Shown one piece after another: positions 1-7,370 of a stretch of 11,429 nt of DNA (positions are counted from its first letter, which is position 1; every line of letters begins with the position of its first letter). Location: NCBI GenBank assembly GCA_964434165.1, contig CAYSUS010000169.1, positions 1-11,429 of the forward strand, written 5' to 3'. Origin of the DNA: CAYSUS01 sp964434165 (GTDB lineage Bacteria > Planctomycetota > Planctomycetia > Pirellulales > Thermoguttaceae). Below the pieces are notes generated by a model, which saw nothing but the letters and a program-made list of their open reading frames with translations, was not told where the DNA came from and did no database searches. A program made the position numbers and the translations under genes.

Positions 1-300
1 CAGTCGGGAGTGCCCCGATTGCGAGGATCCCCTGGCGCCTGCCCCACCCCCGGAGCCCGCCCCGACAGGCCGGCCAATCGCCCGAGGAAGAACCGCCCTC
101 GTGGGCCTGCTGAAGCGCCCGCCAGGCGTCGTCGATCCGCTGCCGCTTCTTCGCCCAGTCGTCCGCCGACGTCGGCTCGAGCGCCTCCAGTTCCGACACC
201 CGATTCTCGCGATTCGACTAGTTTCGGTCAAGGTGCTCGCGCTTGGCCGACAGCTTCTGCCCGAGCTGCTCGACCTCCTCGCTCAGCAAGGCAGCTTCCC
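1..300 (-). pseudogene. Broken coiled-coil protein fragment with in-frame TAG
   Basis: Reading the minus strand from about 300 towards 1, one frame encodes a highly charged helical sequence (for example EEVEQLGQKLSAKREHL). It meets a TAG at 218-220 and resumes in the same frame with similar character (VSELEALEPTSADDW, then RIDDAWRALQQAHEGG). Codons on both sides of the stop mostly end in G or C, as expected of real genes in this genome. No ATG, GTG or SD-supported start is visible at the upstream end, so the frame looks both start-less and interrupted. The composition resembles small stress-related coiled-coil proteins, but I do not recognise a family. A GTG at 197-199 could start a separate downstream gene running off the window. 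A sequencing error at the TAG is also possible. The fragment lies downstream of the AI-2E-family gene on the same strand. Confidence 0.35.
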
Positions 301-504
301 CATCGAAGTCCTTCGTCGGAAGTGATGGGGATTGGGTCCCGCGGAGGAGCCTCTCGGCAGAAGACGTGCCGAATGCGCGGGTCCGGCCCTGCGGCGGCCC
401 TTGGCCCACGATCGTCCGGCAAGAGCCACCTTCTACGCCTGGAGCACACGCCAGGATCGCGTTGCCCACCTGGATTCCCCGACACCAGGCTGGGTGCCGG
501 CCGG

Positions 505-1656
505 TCACCCGGCGCGGGTTCCAGACCCGAGTCGCTCGGGAGGAAGCTCCAGGCCGGGCGAGTCCTGCTGAACGTACGTCTCCCGCACCAGTCGAATGAC
601 CAGGGCCGCGACCGGCGTGGCGATGGCAACGCCCACCAGGCCGACCAGCACCCCCATCAGGATCTGGGAGACGGCCAGGATCACCGGCGGGACCGAGACC
701 GCCTCCTGCTGGACGAACGGGGTGATCAGGTTGTTCTCCACGGCCTGGACGGCCAGGTACAACACCAGGACATAGACCGGCATCCAGGGGCCCTGCTGGA
801 GGGCCACGAGCAAGGCGGGCAGGATCGCCAGCACGGCGCCGACGGTCGGCACGAAGCTCACCAGCCCGGCCAGCGCCCCGAGCGTAAACGCCAGGGGCAC
901 CCCCAGCAGCCGGAGCCCGATGGCCGTGGCCGCGCCGACAATCGCCATGGCCACGAGCCGACCCAGCGTCCACCACCAGAGCGTGTCCACGCTGATGCGG
1001 AGCAGCTCGTCGGCGCGCCGGCGGTGGCGCGGCGGCACGAGCAGCAGGAAGCCCCGACGGTACAGGCCCGGATCGAAAGCAAGGAAACACCCCACGAAGA
1101 CGATCAGGAACGCGGCGGTCAGCGCGGCGGCGGCCGAGGAGAACACCCCGCCCAGCAGCGAGGCGGCGTCGAGGCTCCCCAACAGGCGTCCGCCGAGATC
1201 GGGAGCCTCCCGCGCGACCTCGTTCACCCAGCCGAGCTCCTGAAGATGGCGGACGATGCTCTCCAACGAGGCCATCAGGCGGGAAGACAGGTCCCGCAAC
1301 TGCGCGCCGAGCCGGGGAACGGCCAGCGTGCCGGCCCCCGCGAAAAGCCCGACCAGGAGCGTCATGACGACCGCGAAGCAGGCCGGGTAGGGGAGCGGAC
1401 TGCGCCGGCGGATCTCGTCGCTGAGCCGGTAGAGGAAGACGCCCAACAGCACGCCGGCGAAGACCACGCACAGCACGCGCAGGGCCACCACGCCGACGGC
1501 CGCGGCCGCCACGACGAGAAGGAGCACGAGCAGGCGTCGAACGTACGCGCCGAGCGAGCCGCCGGTCCCCGCAGCGCTGGGCGACGGCCGCCCTCCGTCG
1601 AGTCCGTGCTTTCCGTGATCGTCGTTCAAGCCGGGTCGTGCTCCTTGCGCCGCCAT
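505..1656 (-). CDS. AI-2E/PerM family transporter (membrane permease)
   Basis: This is a 383-residue polytopic inner-membrane protein of the AI-2E transporter (PerM/TqsA/YdiK) family. Members export or import small molecules, or act as ion antiporters, and the substrate cannot be told from sequence. After a soluble N-terminus of about 40 residues there are two N-terminal membrane helices, then the family's amphipathic central region (about residues 110-170). The C-terminal half carries the recognisable core: FDPGLYRRGFLLLVPPRHR, GVPLAFTLGALAGLVSFVPT, and QAVENNLITPFVQ followed by the last two helices. The length is typical of the family. The start at 1656 (MAAQGARPG) is chosen because the upstream codons of the alternative ATG at 1695 (13 residues longer) are less typical. 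Neither start has a clear Shine-Dalgarno. The gene looks intact. Its neighbours on both sides are decayed sequence, so context gives no substrate. Confidence 0.9.
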   Translation of the reverse strand: MAAQGARPGLNDDHGKHGLDGGRPSPSAAGTGGSLGAYVRRLLVLLLVVAAAAVGVVALRVLCVVFAGVLLGVFLYRLSDEIRRRSPLPYPACFAVVMTLLVGLFAGAGTLAVPRLGAQLRDLSSRLMASLESIVRHLQELGWVNEVAREAPDLGGRLLGSLDAASLLGGVFSSAAAALTAAFLIVFVGCFLAFDPGLYRRGFLLLVPPRHRRRADELLRISVDTLWWWTLGRLVAMAIVGAATAIGLRLLGVPLAFTLGALAGLVSFVPTVGAVLAILPALLVALQQGPWMPVYVLVLYLAVQAVENNLITPFVQQEAVSVPPVILAVSQILMGVLVGLVGVAIATPVAALVIRLVRETYVQQDSPGLELPPERLGSGTRAG

Positions 1657-1799
1657 GTCCCAGGCCGTCGCGCCGATGAACGTCGATGAATACATGGACC
1701 GCCGGCGAGGAGGGCGGTCGCCGCGCGGCGCACGCCCTCCTCTCGGTCAAGCGCCCGGCGCCCACACGCTCTTCTGCAAACGGCGCGCCTTCCCCTGGC

Positions 1800-2240
1800 A
1801 CCGCTGTGCGACGAATTGGCCGACCTCGCCTCCTCCTGGCCCACGTCCACCGAGCCGTCGTCCTGGAACCTCTTGATCTCAACGTCCACGCCGGCGGCCT
1901 CCGCGTCGATCATCTTCTCGCCATTCCTGTCCGGCTGCAACTCCGCGTATTCCCACCCCGGATCGCCACGGCGCCCCCCGCCCGTGATAATCGCGGAGGC
2001 GTGTTTCGATTCAGCGCCCCCCGCCGAGTCGCTGCGTCCTCAAGCCCCTCGATCTGCCGGCCCTGAAGCGGTTGGTGGCCAAGGTTCGAGCGGGTCGGCG
2101 AATCCCAGGAGCACGGCGTCCGCTGCGGGGTGTGAGGCGGGCGGCAGCACGGCAAGGTCGATCCGCAGGCGGTCGCGCGTCCGTGCGTTCGCCCGGTGCG
2201 TTGCCTTGTCGGGCCGGTCTCTTGTTGGGGACCCGCTCGC
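1800..2240 (-). pseudogene. Decayed coding region, remnants of unknown gene(s)
   Basis: This gap between the PEP-CTERM gene and the AI-2E gene holds two stretches on the minus strand that look coding but do not join. One (about 2090-2200) reads DRLRIDLAVLPPASHPAAD and continues as AVLLGFADPL. The other (about 1810-1965) reads WEYAELQPDRNGEKMIDAEA and continues VDVEIKRFQDDGSVDVGQEE. In both, almost every codon ends in G or C. Between them the same frame meets a TGA at 2040-2042, and nearby codon use turns random. The second stretch has a W-Y plus D-x-N-G character like calcium-binding or 'WEYY...DTDGDG' repeat proteins. That is only a resemblance. An open frame from ATG 1913 to 1626 (95 residues) would overlap the AI-2E start, but its second half does not look coding. 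I do not recognise the family. Confidence 0.3.
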
Positions 2241-2273
2241 CGCCGGAACGCGAGCGACGATCCGAGAGACGCC

Positions 2274-5200
2274 TCAGCGCCCACGTTGCGGGCTGGGAAG
2301 CGGACCGGCGGCCGCGCGGCTTCGCCGCCGGGCCGAAAGCAGCAGGCCCACACCGCCCAGGGCGAGGAGCACGATCGTGCTCGGCTCGGGCACGCCCACG
2401 AAGAGCTGGAGCGTGGTGTCGTTGGCCAGGAGGCGGTAGTCGAAGAACACGGCCGTGGGCAGCCCTTGGGGCTGAAGGAGCGCGAAGTCGGGCCCCAGCG
2501 TAATCCCCAGGTCGGCCACGAGCACGTCGTACTCGTCGCCCGGCGACGGCAGGTACCCGTCGAGCAGCACCTCCAGCGAGCCGTTGAGGTAGGCCGATCC
2601 CAGGGCGTGGATCAGGTCGTTGTCGCCGTTCTCCGGCCCGTCGATCTCCACCTCGTACGTGCCCGCGTTGAACTGGTAGTCGCCGCCGATGAGCGTCGTG
2701 CCCACCGACGCGCCCGGGGCCATCGTGCCCGAGTCCTGCACGAACACGACCGGACCGCCGCCGACGGCGGTGATTTCGTCCATCGGCGCATACACGTCGA
2801 GGCCGTCCTGCCAGGCGGCAAGCGAGTCCACCGTCGCCCCGTCGCCGCTGCCGAAGAGCTGGCCCACCTCGCCGTCGGTGAGCACGCGGCTCCACAGGCC
2901 GAAGTCGTCGATCTTGCCGTCCAGTGCGCCCCACTTGTCCGTTGCTTGGCGCGCGATGCCGAGAGCCAGCCCCTCGGGCGAGCCGGCCAGCCCGGCGGCG
3001 TCCTCCAGATCGATCGTGAGCCGCTCCCCGTCCAGCCAGTAGTGGATCTCCTCGGACGTGCGCGCCGCGTCGAAGGTGATCGCCAGGTGATGCCACGTGC
3101 CGTCCTGGACGGTCTTCGTGGGGAACGCCGGCACGTCGCCGCTGAAATCGCCCACCCCGGCCATATCGACGTAGCTCTCGAGGATCGTGCCCTCCGAGCC
3201 CACCTCGAAGTGGTCGTTGCCGCTGCCCGAATGGGCGGCCAGCACGTTGCTCACGTCGTGGTTCGTGTTGTCCGCCACGTGCTGGTCGCGCTGGAACCAC
3301 ATCGACATGCTGAACACGGGAACGACCGTGTTGCCGCCGAGGACGGTGCCGGCGCCGAAGTCGATGTAGTCGGTCTGGCCGTCGAAGTCGATGGCGCCGC
3401 CGAGCTTGCCCGAGACGACGTTGGCCGGCGTCATCTCGCCCCAGGGCTCGTTGGAGGCCAGGGCGCCGTCCTGCGGCGTGCCGGTTCCCGAGACGTCCGG
3501 CGTGGTGAAGGTCGAGGCCGCATGCCCGAAGTACCCCAGGTCCTTGAGCACCCCGCCGGTCATCGCGAACTGGCCCGAGGGCTCGGTCACGCCGATCGAT
3601 CCGCCCTTCATGTCCACCATGCCGCCGGAGAGGTTGAATCGGTCCGTGGCGTTGGCGAACACGATGGCCCCGCCGCCGGTCATCTCCATGAGCCCGCCGG
3701 CCACGTTGACCGTATCGTCGCGCGTGCTCGCGTCGTCGCGGAAGTTGAGGTTGCGGCCGACGCGGATCGCGCCGCCGGTCTGATTGATCGTGCCCTCGGA
3801 GGCCCCGCCGCCGCTGGCCAGCTCCAGGTCGCGGCCGATCCACATCTCGCCCCCTTCGACGTTGAGGACGCCCGTGCCGCTGTTGGGCACGCGGACCATG
3901 CTGTGATCGACATTGCCGCCCAGGGCGGGGCGCAGGTCCACGACGCCGCCCTTGAGGGTGAACGTGGCGTTGGAGGTATCGGCCTGCCCGATGATCAGGT
4001 TGTTCGATAGGAGGTTGAAACTCCCGCCGTACATCGTGACCACGCCGAGCCCCTCGTTGGCCGCCTCGAAGTTCCCGCCGGAGACGTTCAGCACGGGGCT
4101 GGTCGAACCGTCGAACTTGCCGATCCGCACGATCCCCTGGCTGTTCTCGCCGCTCTCGGCCACGTTGAAGCCGCCGGTCTGGACGTCCACGGTGCCGCCG
4201 ACGAGGTCGAACGTGCCGCGCGCGCCGTCGGCGTTGCCGACGTCGATCCCGCCGCGCACGGTCGTGGTGCCGGCCAGGTGCCGGAAGGTGCCGTCGCCGC
4301 TGCCGCTCTCGGCCATGACCAGGCGGTTCTCGACATCGATCGCCCCGCCGTCGTTGACGAACAGGCCGGTGCCGCTGTTGGCGGCCACGAAGGTACCGGT
4401 GTTGGTGATCGTCTTCCCCGTGACGAGCGTGTACTGCCCGTTGCTGCCCCCCGAGTCGCCGACGCGGAAGCTCTGCACGGTGATGCTGTCGCCGCCCAGG
4501 TTGAGCACGCCGCCGTCCACGTGGAACTGCGCGCCGTCCACGCTCGGGGCGCTCTCGATGATGTCGCCGGCAATGTTGAGCACTCCGCCGTTGAGGTCGT
4601 AGGTGCCGCCCTCAGGGCTCGAAGCGTCGGGACCGAAGATGAGGTTCCCGCCGACGGTGACCGTGCCGCCCGTCTGATCGACGCTGCCGTCCGCGCCGCC
4701 CCCGAGAATCAGGTCGCTTGTGCCTTCGAGTGTCAGGCTGCCGGCGCTGATCTGGATCGCGGCGGCGTCGGCCCCGCCTTCCTCGGCAACTCGCAGATCC
4801 GTGGTGCGAGCGACGATCGAGGCGGCATCGTCGATCGCCGCGGTGGCCGGCCCGCCGGGCAGCGGACCGCCGTTGCGGACGATCTTCACCAGTTGCGGAT
4901 CGCTCGTGTCCACGGTCCAGCCAGCCGTGCCCGAGGTCAGCACGGTGTGCCCCGAGCCGGCGGCGGGCAGTTGGATCACCGTGAACGTGTCGCCATCGAC
5001 GATTCCGTTGTTCGCCAGGGCGGGGATGAAGCCCAGGTCCCAGTCGCTCCCGTCGGTGTCCCAGGCGCCGGTGCCCGCGATCCAGGTGTCGATCGTACCC
5101 TGCGAGGCGGTTCCGGTCACCTTCTCCACGATCTCGATGGTCGGCGTGTCCGTGAAGCCTGCGGAATCGATCACGTTGAGCGGGGCCGACACGCCGGTGA

Positions 5201-6902
5201 CGTTGTCGACCAGATCGAGCTGCAGCACGGAGCTGCCCGTCTGGCTGTACTGCTCGACCGCGCGCGTGGCGTTCGATCCGGAGATCTCCAGGCGACCGGT
5301 CCCGCCCAGGTTGAGGATGCTCGTGCCGGCGCGGTCGTTCATCTGTCCGTCGAGCCGGAACACCCCCCCCTCGATCGTCATCGTCGAGGTGTTGGCCCCG
5401 TTGTTCATGAACTGGAGGTCGTTCACCGACACGGTGCCGCCGGTCTGCGTGTAGGTGGCCGTGCCGTCGTTCATGTTCAAGTCGCCGGTGGTCGTGAAGG
5501 AACCGCCGTTGATGACCACGTCCGAAACGCTGCTGTCGTCCCCCTGGCCGATGATGAAGTTCTGATTGGCGCCGGTGACCGTGCCGCTTTTGAGCTCGAA
5601 GTAGGCGGCGGCCCCGTCGGCGGTGCCCACCTCGAACCGGCCGCCGAAGTAGTCGAGCGTGGGAGCGGTCGCGCCGTCGCCCATGATCAGCCGGCCGGTG
5701 GCCCCGGTGGCGTCGCCGATGTGGACGGCCTGGGCCGCGTCGCCCACGGTCAGCGCCCCGTCGATCAGATTGAAGGTCCCGATCGTGGTGCCCTGGCCCA
5801 GGCGGAGCCCGGTGACCGTGAGGCTCCCCCCGGTCATGTCCACGGTGCCGTCGCCGGGCAAGATGGCGCCGTCGTGGCCCACGATCAACAGGTCGGCCAC
5901 TTCGCCAACCTGGGTGATGTCGGCCGTCAGGCCGCCGCCCACGTAGGCGTTCTGCGCGGCGATGGGCTCGATGTTGTTCGACCAGTTCTCGCCCGTGCCC
6001 CAGTCGCTGTCCGCAGCGGCACCGTCGTCGAAGAAGACGTCTTCGCCGGCCACCGTGACGAAGTTCTCACCCACCTCGGCCGCGGAGAGCGCGGACTCGT
6101 AGAACCGGTGGACCGCGATCTGGCCAGCGAATGTGCCGAACTGAAGGTCGACAGGGGGGGAGCCCGCGCCGTTGCCGCCCGTGGCGCCGGCCCGCCCGCC
6201 AAGACCGCTGTCGTCTGCGCCAGCCCAGTCGTTGACGTTGTCGGCCGTCACGGGCGAGCCGGCGACCTCGGCCCCGTTGATGTACAGCCGGAGCGTGTCG
6301 GTGGGGTTGGGCGTGTTTTTGTCATAAGTCGCGAAGGCGTGGATGAACTCGCGATCCAGCCCGGTAAGGGGCGTCTCGATCACCAGGCTTCCGCCGCCGT
6401 CTTTGGCCGTAAAGCGGAGCGTGCTGCCGCCTCGAATCGTGAGCGAGGTCCCGTCCGTGCTCCCACCGGTCTCCCAAAGCACCTGGTCGCCGCCGGCGAG
6501 CGACGCGGGCTTGAACCAGAACTCGAACGAGGCGTCGGCGTCGGTCGGGTTGCCGGGAAGGCTCTCGTACTGCTCCGTCGTCGCCTTGTCGGCTCCGTCG
6601 TTTGTGCCGCTACTGGGAAACACGTAACTGCCGGTAATGCCCGGCAGACCGGTGGTGGGCGCGGGGTTGTGGGTGACGTTCGCGCCCAAGTCCCAGTTGT
6701 GCTGAGCCGACGTGCCGTTGAGATCCTCCCACACGCCGTTGTCGGGCGTGGTGTCCAGCCCCGCGTCGTATTCCAGCGTGTGCCCTGGGATGATCGCCCC
6801 AGCGGCGGGCAGAGTGAAGGCCGGCGCACCCACTACGGCCATCACAAGCATGCAGAAGAGATAGCGCCCAAAGCAGAGCTGATGGGACGTGGTGCGCGGC
6901 AT
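2274..6902 (-). CDS. LamG / beta-helix repeat PEP-CTERM surface protein
   Basis: This 1542-residue exported protein probably ends up anchored at the cell surface or in the envelope matrix. Residues 1-36 form a signal peptide (hydrophobic YLFCMLVMAVVGAPAFTLPA, likely cleavage after AAGA). A first LamG/concanavalin-like domain covers about 100-280 (FEFWFKP, LRLYINGAEVAG, ALSAAEVGENF). Two glycine-rich blocks at about 350-535 and 720-1115 repeat GG-x-L-x-VG and 'GGTVTVGGNLIFGPD'-like turns, as in autotransporter passenger (PATR-type) beta-helices. A second LamG domain spans about 1160-1350 (GGAIDFDGQTDYIDFG, GTWHHLAITFD, WLDGERL, KIDDFGLWSRVLT). A beta-rich module follows (APGASVGTTLIGGDYQF). 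VPEPS begins at 1504, then a hydrophobic helix and an Arg-rich end: the PEP-CTERM signal read by exosortase/archaeosortase-type enzymes, none of which is encoded here. The start at 6902 is supported by GAGGGG at 6912-6917 and by the signal peptide. The ligand is unknown; carbohydrate binding or adhesion is inferred from LamG. Confidence 0.88.
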   Translation of the reverse strand: MPRTTSHQLCFGRYLFCMLVMAVVGAPAFTLPAAGAIIPGHTLEYDAGLDTTPDNGVWEDLNGTSAQHNWDLGANVTHNPAPTTGLPGITGSYVFPSSGTNDGADKATTEQYESLPGNPTDADASFEFWFKPASLAGGDQVLWETGGSTDGTSLTIRGGSTLRFTAKDGGGSLVIETPLTGLDREFIHAFATYDKNTPNPTDTLRLYINGAEVAGSPVTADNVNDWAGADDSGLGGRAGATGGNGAGSPPVDLQFGTFAGQIAVHRFYESALSAAEVGENFVTVAGEDVFFDDGAAADSDWGTGENWSNNIEPIAAQNAYVGGGLTADITQVGEVADLLIVGHDGAILPGDGTVDMTGGSLTVTGLRLGQGTTIGTFNLIDGALTVGDAAQAVHIGDATGATGRLIMGDGATAPTLDYFGGRFEVGTADGAAAYFELKSGTVTGANQNFIIGQGDDSSVSDVVINGGSFTTTGDLNMNDGTATYTQTGGTVSVNDLQFMNNGANTSTMTIEGGVFRLDGQMNDRAGTSILNLGGTGRLEISGSNATRAVEQYSQTGSSVLQLDLVDNVTGVSAPLNVIDSAGFTDTPTIEIVEKVTGTASQGTIDTWIAGTGAWDTDGSDWDLGFIPALANNGIVDGDTFTVIQLPAAGSGHTVLTSGTAGWTVDTSDPQLVKIVRNGGPLPGGPATAAIDDAASIVARTTDLRVAEEGGADAAAIQISAGSLTLEGTSDLILGGGADGSVDQTGGTVTVGGNLIFGPDASSPEGGTYDLNGGVLNIAGDIIESAPSVDGAQFHVDGGVLNLGGDSITVQSFRVGDSGGSNGQYTLVTGKTITNTGTFVAANSGTGLFVNDGGAIDVENRLVMAESGSGDGTFRHLAGTTTVRGGIDVGNADGARGTFDLVGGTVDVQTGGFNVAESGENSQGIVRIGKFDGSTSPVLNVSGGNFEAANEGLGVVTMYGGSFNLLSNNLIIGQADTSNATFTLKGGVVDLRPALGGNVDHSMVRVPNSGTGVLNVEGGEMWIGRDLELASGGGASEGTINQTGGAIRVGRNLNFRDDASTRDDTVNVAGGLMEMTGGGAIVFANATDRFNLSGGMVDMKGGSIGVTEPSGQFAMTGGVLKDLGYFGHAASTFTTPDVSGTGTPQDGALASNEPWGEMTPANVVSGKLGGAIDFDGQTDYIDFGAGTVLGGNTVVPVFSMSMWFQRDQHVADNTNHDVSNVLAAHSGSGNDHFEVGSEGTILESYVDMAGVGDFSGDVPAFPTKTVQDGTWHHLAITFDAARTSEEIHYWLDGERLTIDLEDAAGLAGSPEGLALGIARQATDKWGALDGKIDDFGLWSRVLTDGEVGQLFGSGDGATVDSLAAWQDGLDVYAPMDEITAVGGGPVVFVQDSGTMAPGASVGTTLIGGDYQFNAGTYEVEIDGPENGDNDLIHALGSAYLNGSLEVLLDGYLPSPGDEYDVLVADLGITLGPDFALLQPQGLPTAVFFDYRLLANDTTLQLFVGVPEPSTIVLLALGGVGLLLSARRRSRAAAGPLPSPQRGR

Positions 6903-6949
6903 GACAATAAACCCCTCTAGGAGGCTTCGAGTGGCTGCTCGGGTTGCCC

Positions 6950-6963
6950 GTCGCAATTGCGAC
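6950..6963. promoter_or_regulatory. Perfect 14-bp palindrome upstream of PEP-CTERM gene
   Basis: GTCGCAATTGCGAC is a perfect inverted repeat with no spacer, 47 bp before the ATG at 6902. It could be a dimeric repressor site or, in RNA, a weak hairpin. No protein that binds it can be named. A 14-bp perfect palindrome with an AT core stands out in such G+C-rich DNA, but a single copy is thin evidence. Confidence 0.25.
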
Positions 6964-7161
6964 AGGCCGCGCGCGGCAAGAGACCGCGGCGTGGAGGCGC
7001 ACGCAGTGCGCCAAGGAAAACCGCTGGGGAATTGAAGAAATGGGCAATCGCGGGGGCGCAGAACATGCCCCCGGGCCTCTTCCCTCTCCCGGCCGGACTG
7101 CCAATGGAGACGGGTCGTCACGGCTCCCCCCAATAGAGCGCGTGCGTGCTGGCTTCCGTAG

Positions 7162-7183
7162 CCGCGGGCCGAAAGGCCCACGG
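7162..7183 (-). other. Stem-loop in the PEP-CTERM gene leader
   Basis: Read as minus-strand RNA, CCGTGGGCC and GGCCCGCGG pair over nine positions (one G-U) around a UUUC loop. On the plus strand the same arms have a C-A mismatch, so the structure favours a minus-strand transcript. It lies about 260 nt before the PEP-CTERM start codon, just downstream of the candidate promoter. It has no following T-run, so it is not a typical terminator. Confidence 0.3.
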
Positions 7184-7188
7184 GCAAC

Positions 7189-7217
7189 ACCCTAGCACAC
7201 GCGATTGAGCAATGCAA
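7189..7217 (-). promoter_or_regulatory. Weak candidate promoter for the PEP-CTERM gene
   Basis: On the minus strand TTGCAT (7212-7217) and TAGGGT (7189-7194) are 17 bp apart, and TGC precedes the -10 as in an extended -10 element. An A-tract lies further upstream (7241-7247). Each hexamer matches only three of six consensus bases, so this is a tentative call. Confidence 0.2.
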
Positions 7218-7370
7218 ACGTTTTGCGCCGCATGCACCGCTTTTTTTCTCTTTGTCGAGGAACTCCTGTCACGGGAAGGGTTGTTAGCCCCCCCCCGCCC
7301 GTTGCCCCGCGTCCTCGCTTGCACCAAGGTACATTTCCACGTAACTCCCGTTCTTCAGCGGCTGGCCGCC

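Larger units (their letters stand above)
6903..7370. other. 468-bp divergent intergenic region
   Basis: This is the spacer between the starts of the PEP-CTERM gene (minus) and the membrane protein gene (plus). It contains, in order, the SD of the PEP-CTERM gene, the 14-bp palindrome at 6950-6963, a stem-loop at 7162-7183, a weak minus-strand promoter candidate at 7189-7217, a seven-T run at 7241-7247 and a nine-C run at 7288-7296. Open frames cross it on both strands, but their translations lack any domain or sensible codon use. I see no small gene or recognisable riboswitch. If the promoter candidate is right, the PEP-CTERM transcript has an untranslated leader of nearly 280 nt. Confidence 0.6.

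Noticed and set aside
10..1689. A 559-codon open frame on the plus strand and a 554-codon frame on the minus strand (218-1882) over the AI-2E gene
   Set aside because: Both translate to Arg/Pro/Gly-rich or Gln/His/Asp-rich nonsense without domains. Long false frames are expected opposite and beside a real gene at this G+C content.
2305..2331. Eight-pair inverted repeat near the end of the PEP-CTERM gene as a terminator
   Set aside because: It lies inside the coding region for the Arg-rich tail, has an 11-nt loop and no T-run. It is better explained by codons for Arg, Ala and Gly.
2011..6920. Open frames of about 600 to 880 codons on both strands (2196-4010, 2011-3843, 4278-6920) over the PEP-CTERM gene
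   Set aside because: They are shadow frames of a repetitive G+C-rich gene. Only the 2274-6902 minus frame gives a signal peptide, recognisable domains and a sorting signal.
6920..6960. Possible c-di-GMP or cobalamin riboswitch (GGGCAACC and GCCACT stretches, minus strand)
   Set aside because: Only short pieces match by eye. The helices and the second conserved half of either fold are not present.
7074..7100. Further degenerate REP copy (CCCTCTCCCGGCCGG)
   Set aside because: It shares only about ten bases with the REP core and lacks the opposing arm.
6903..7217. 105-residue N-terminal extension of the PEP-CTERM protein to an ATG at 7217
   Set aside because: The extension would bury the signal peptide in mid-protein and lacks coding character. 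The ATG at 6902 has an SD and begins the signal peptide.
7225..7250. Terminator-like seven-T run after a GC-rich stretch
   Set aside because: The preceding bases do not form a stable hairpin and no plus-strand gene ends there.
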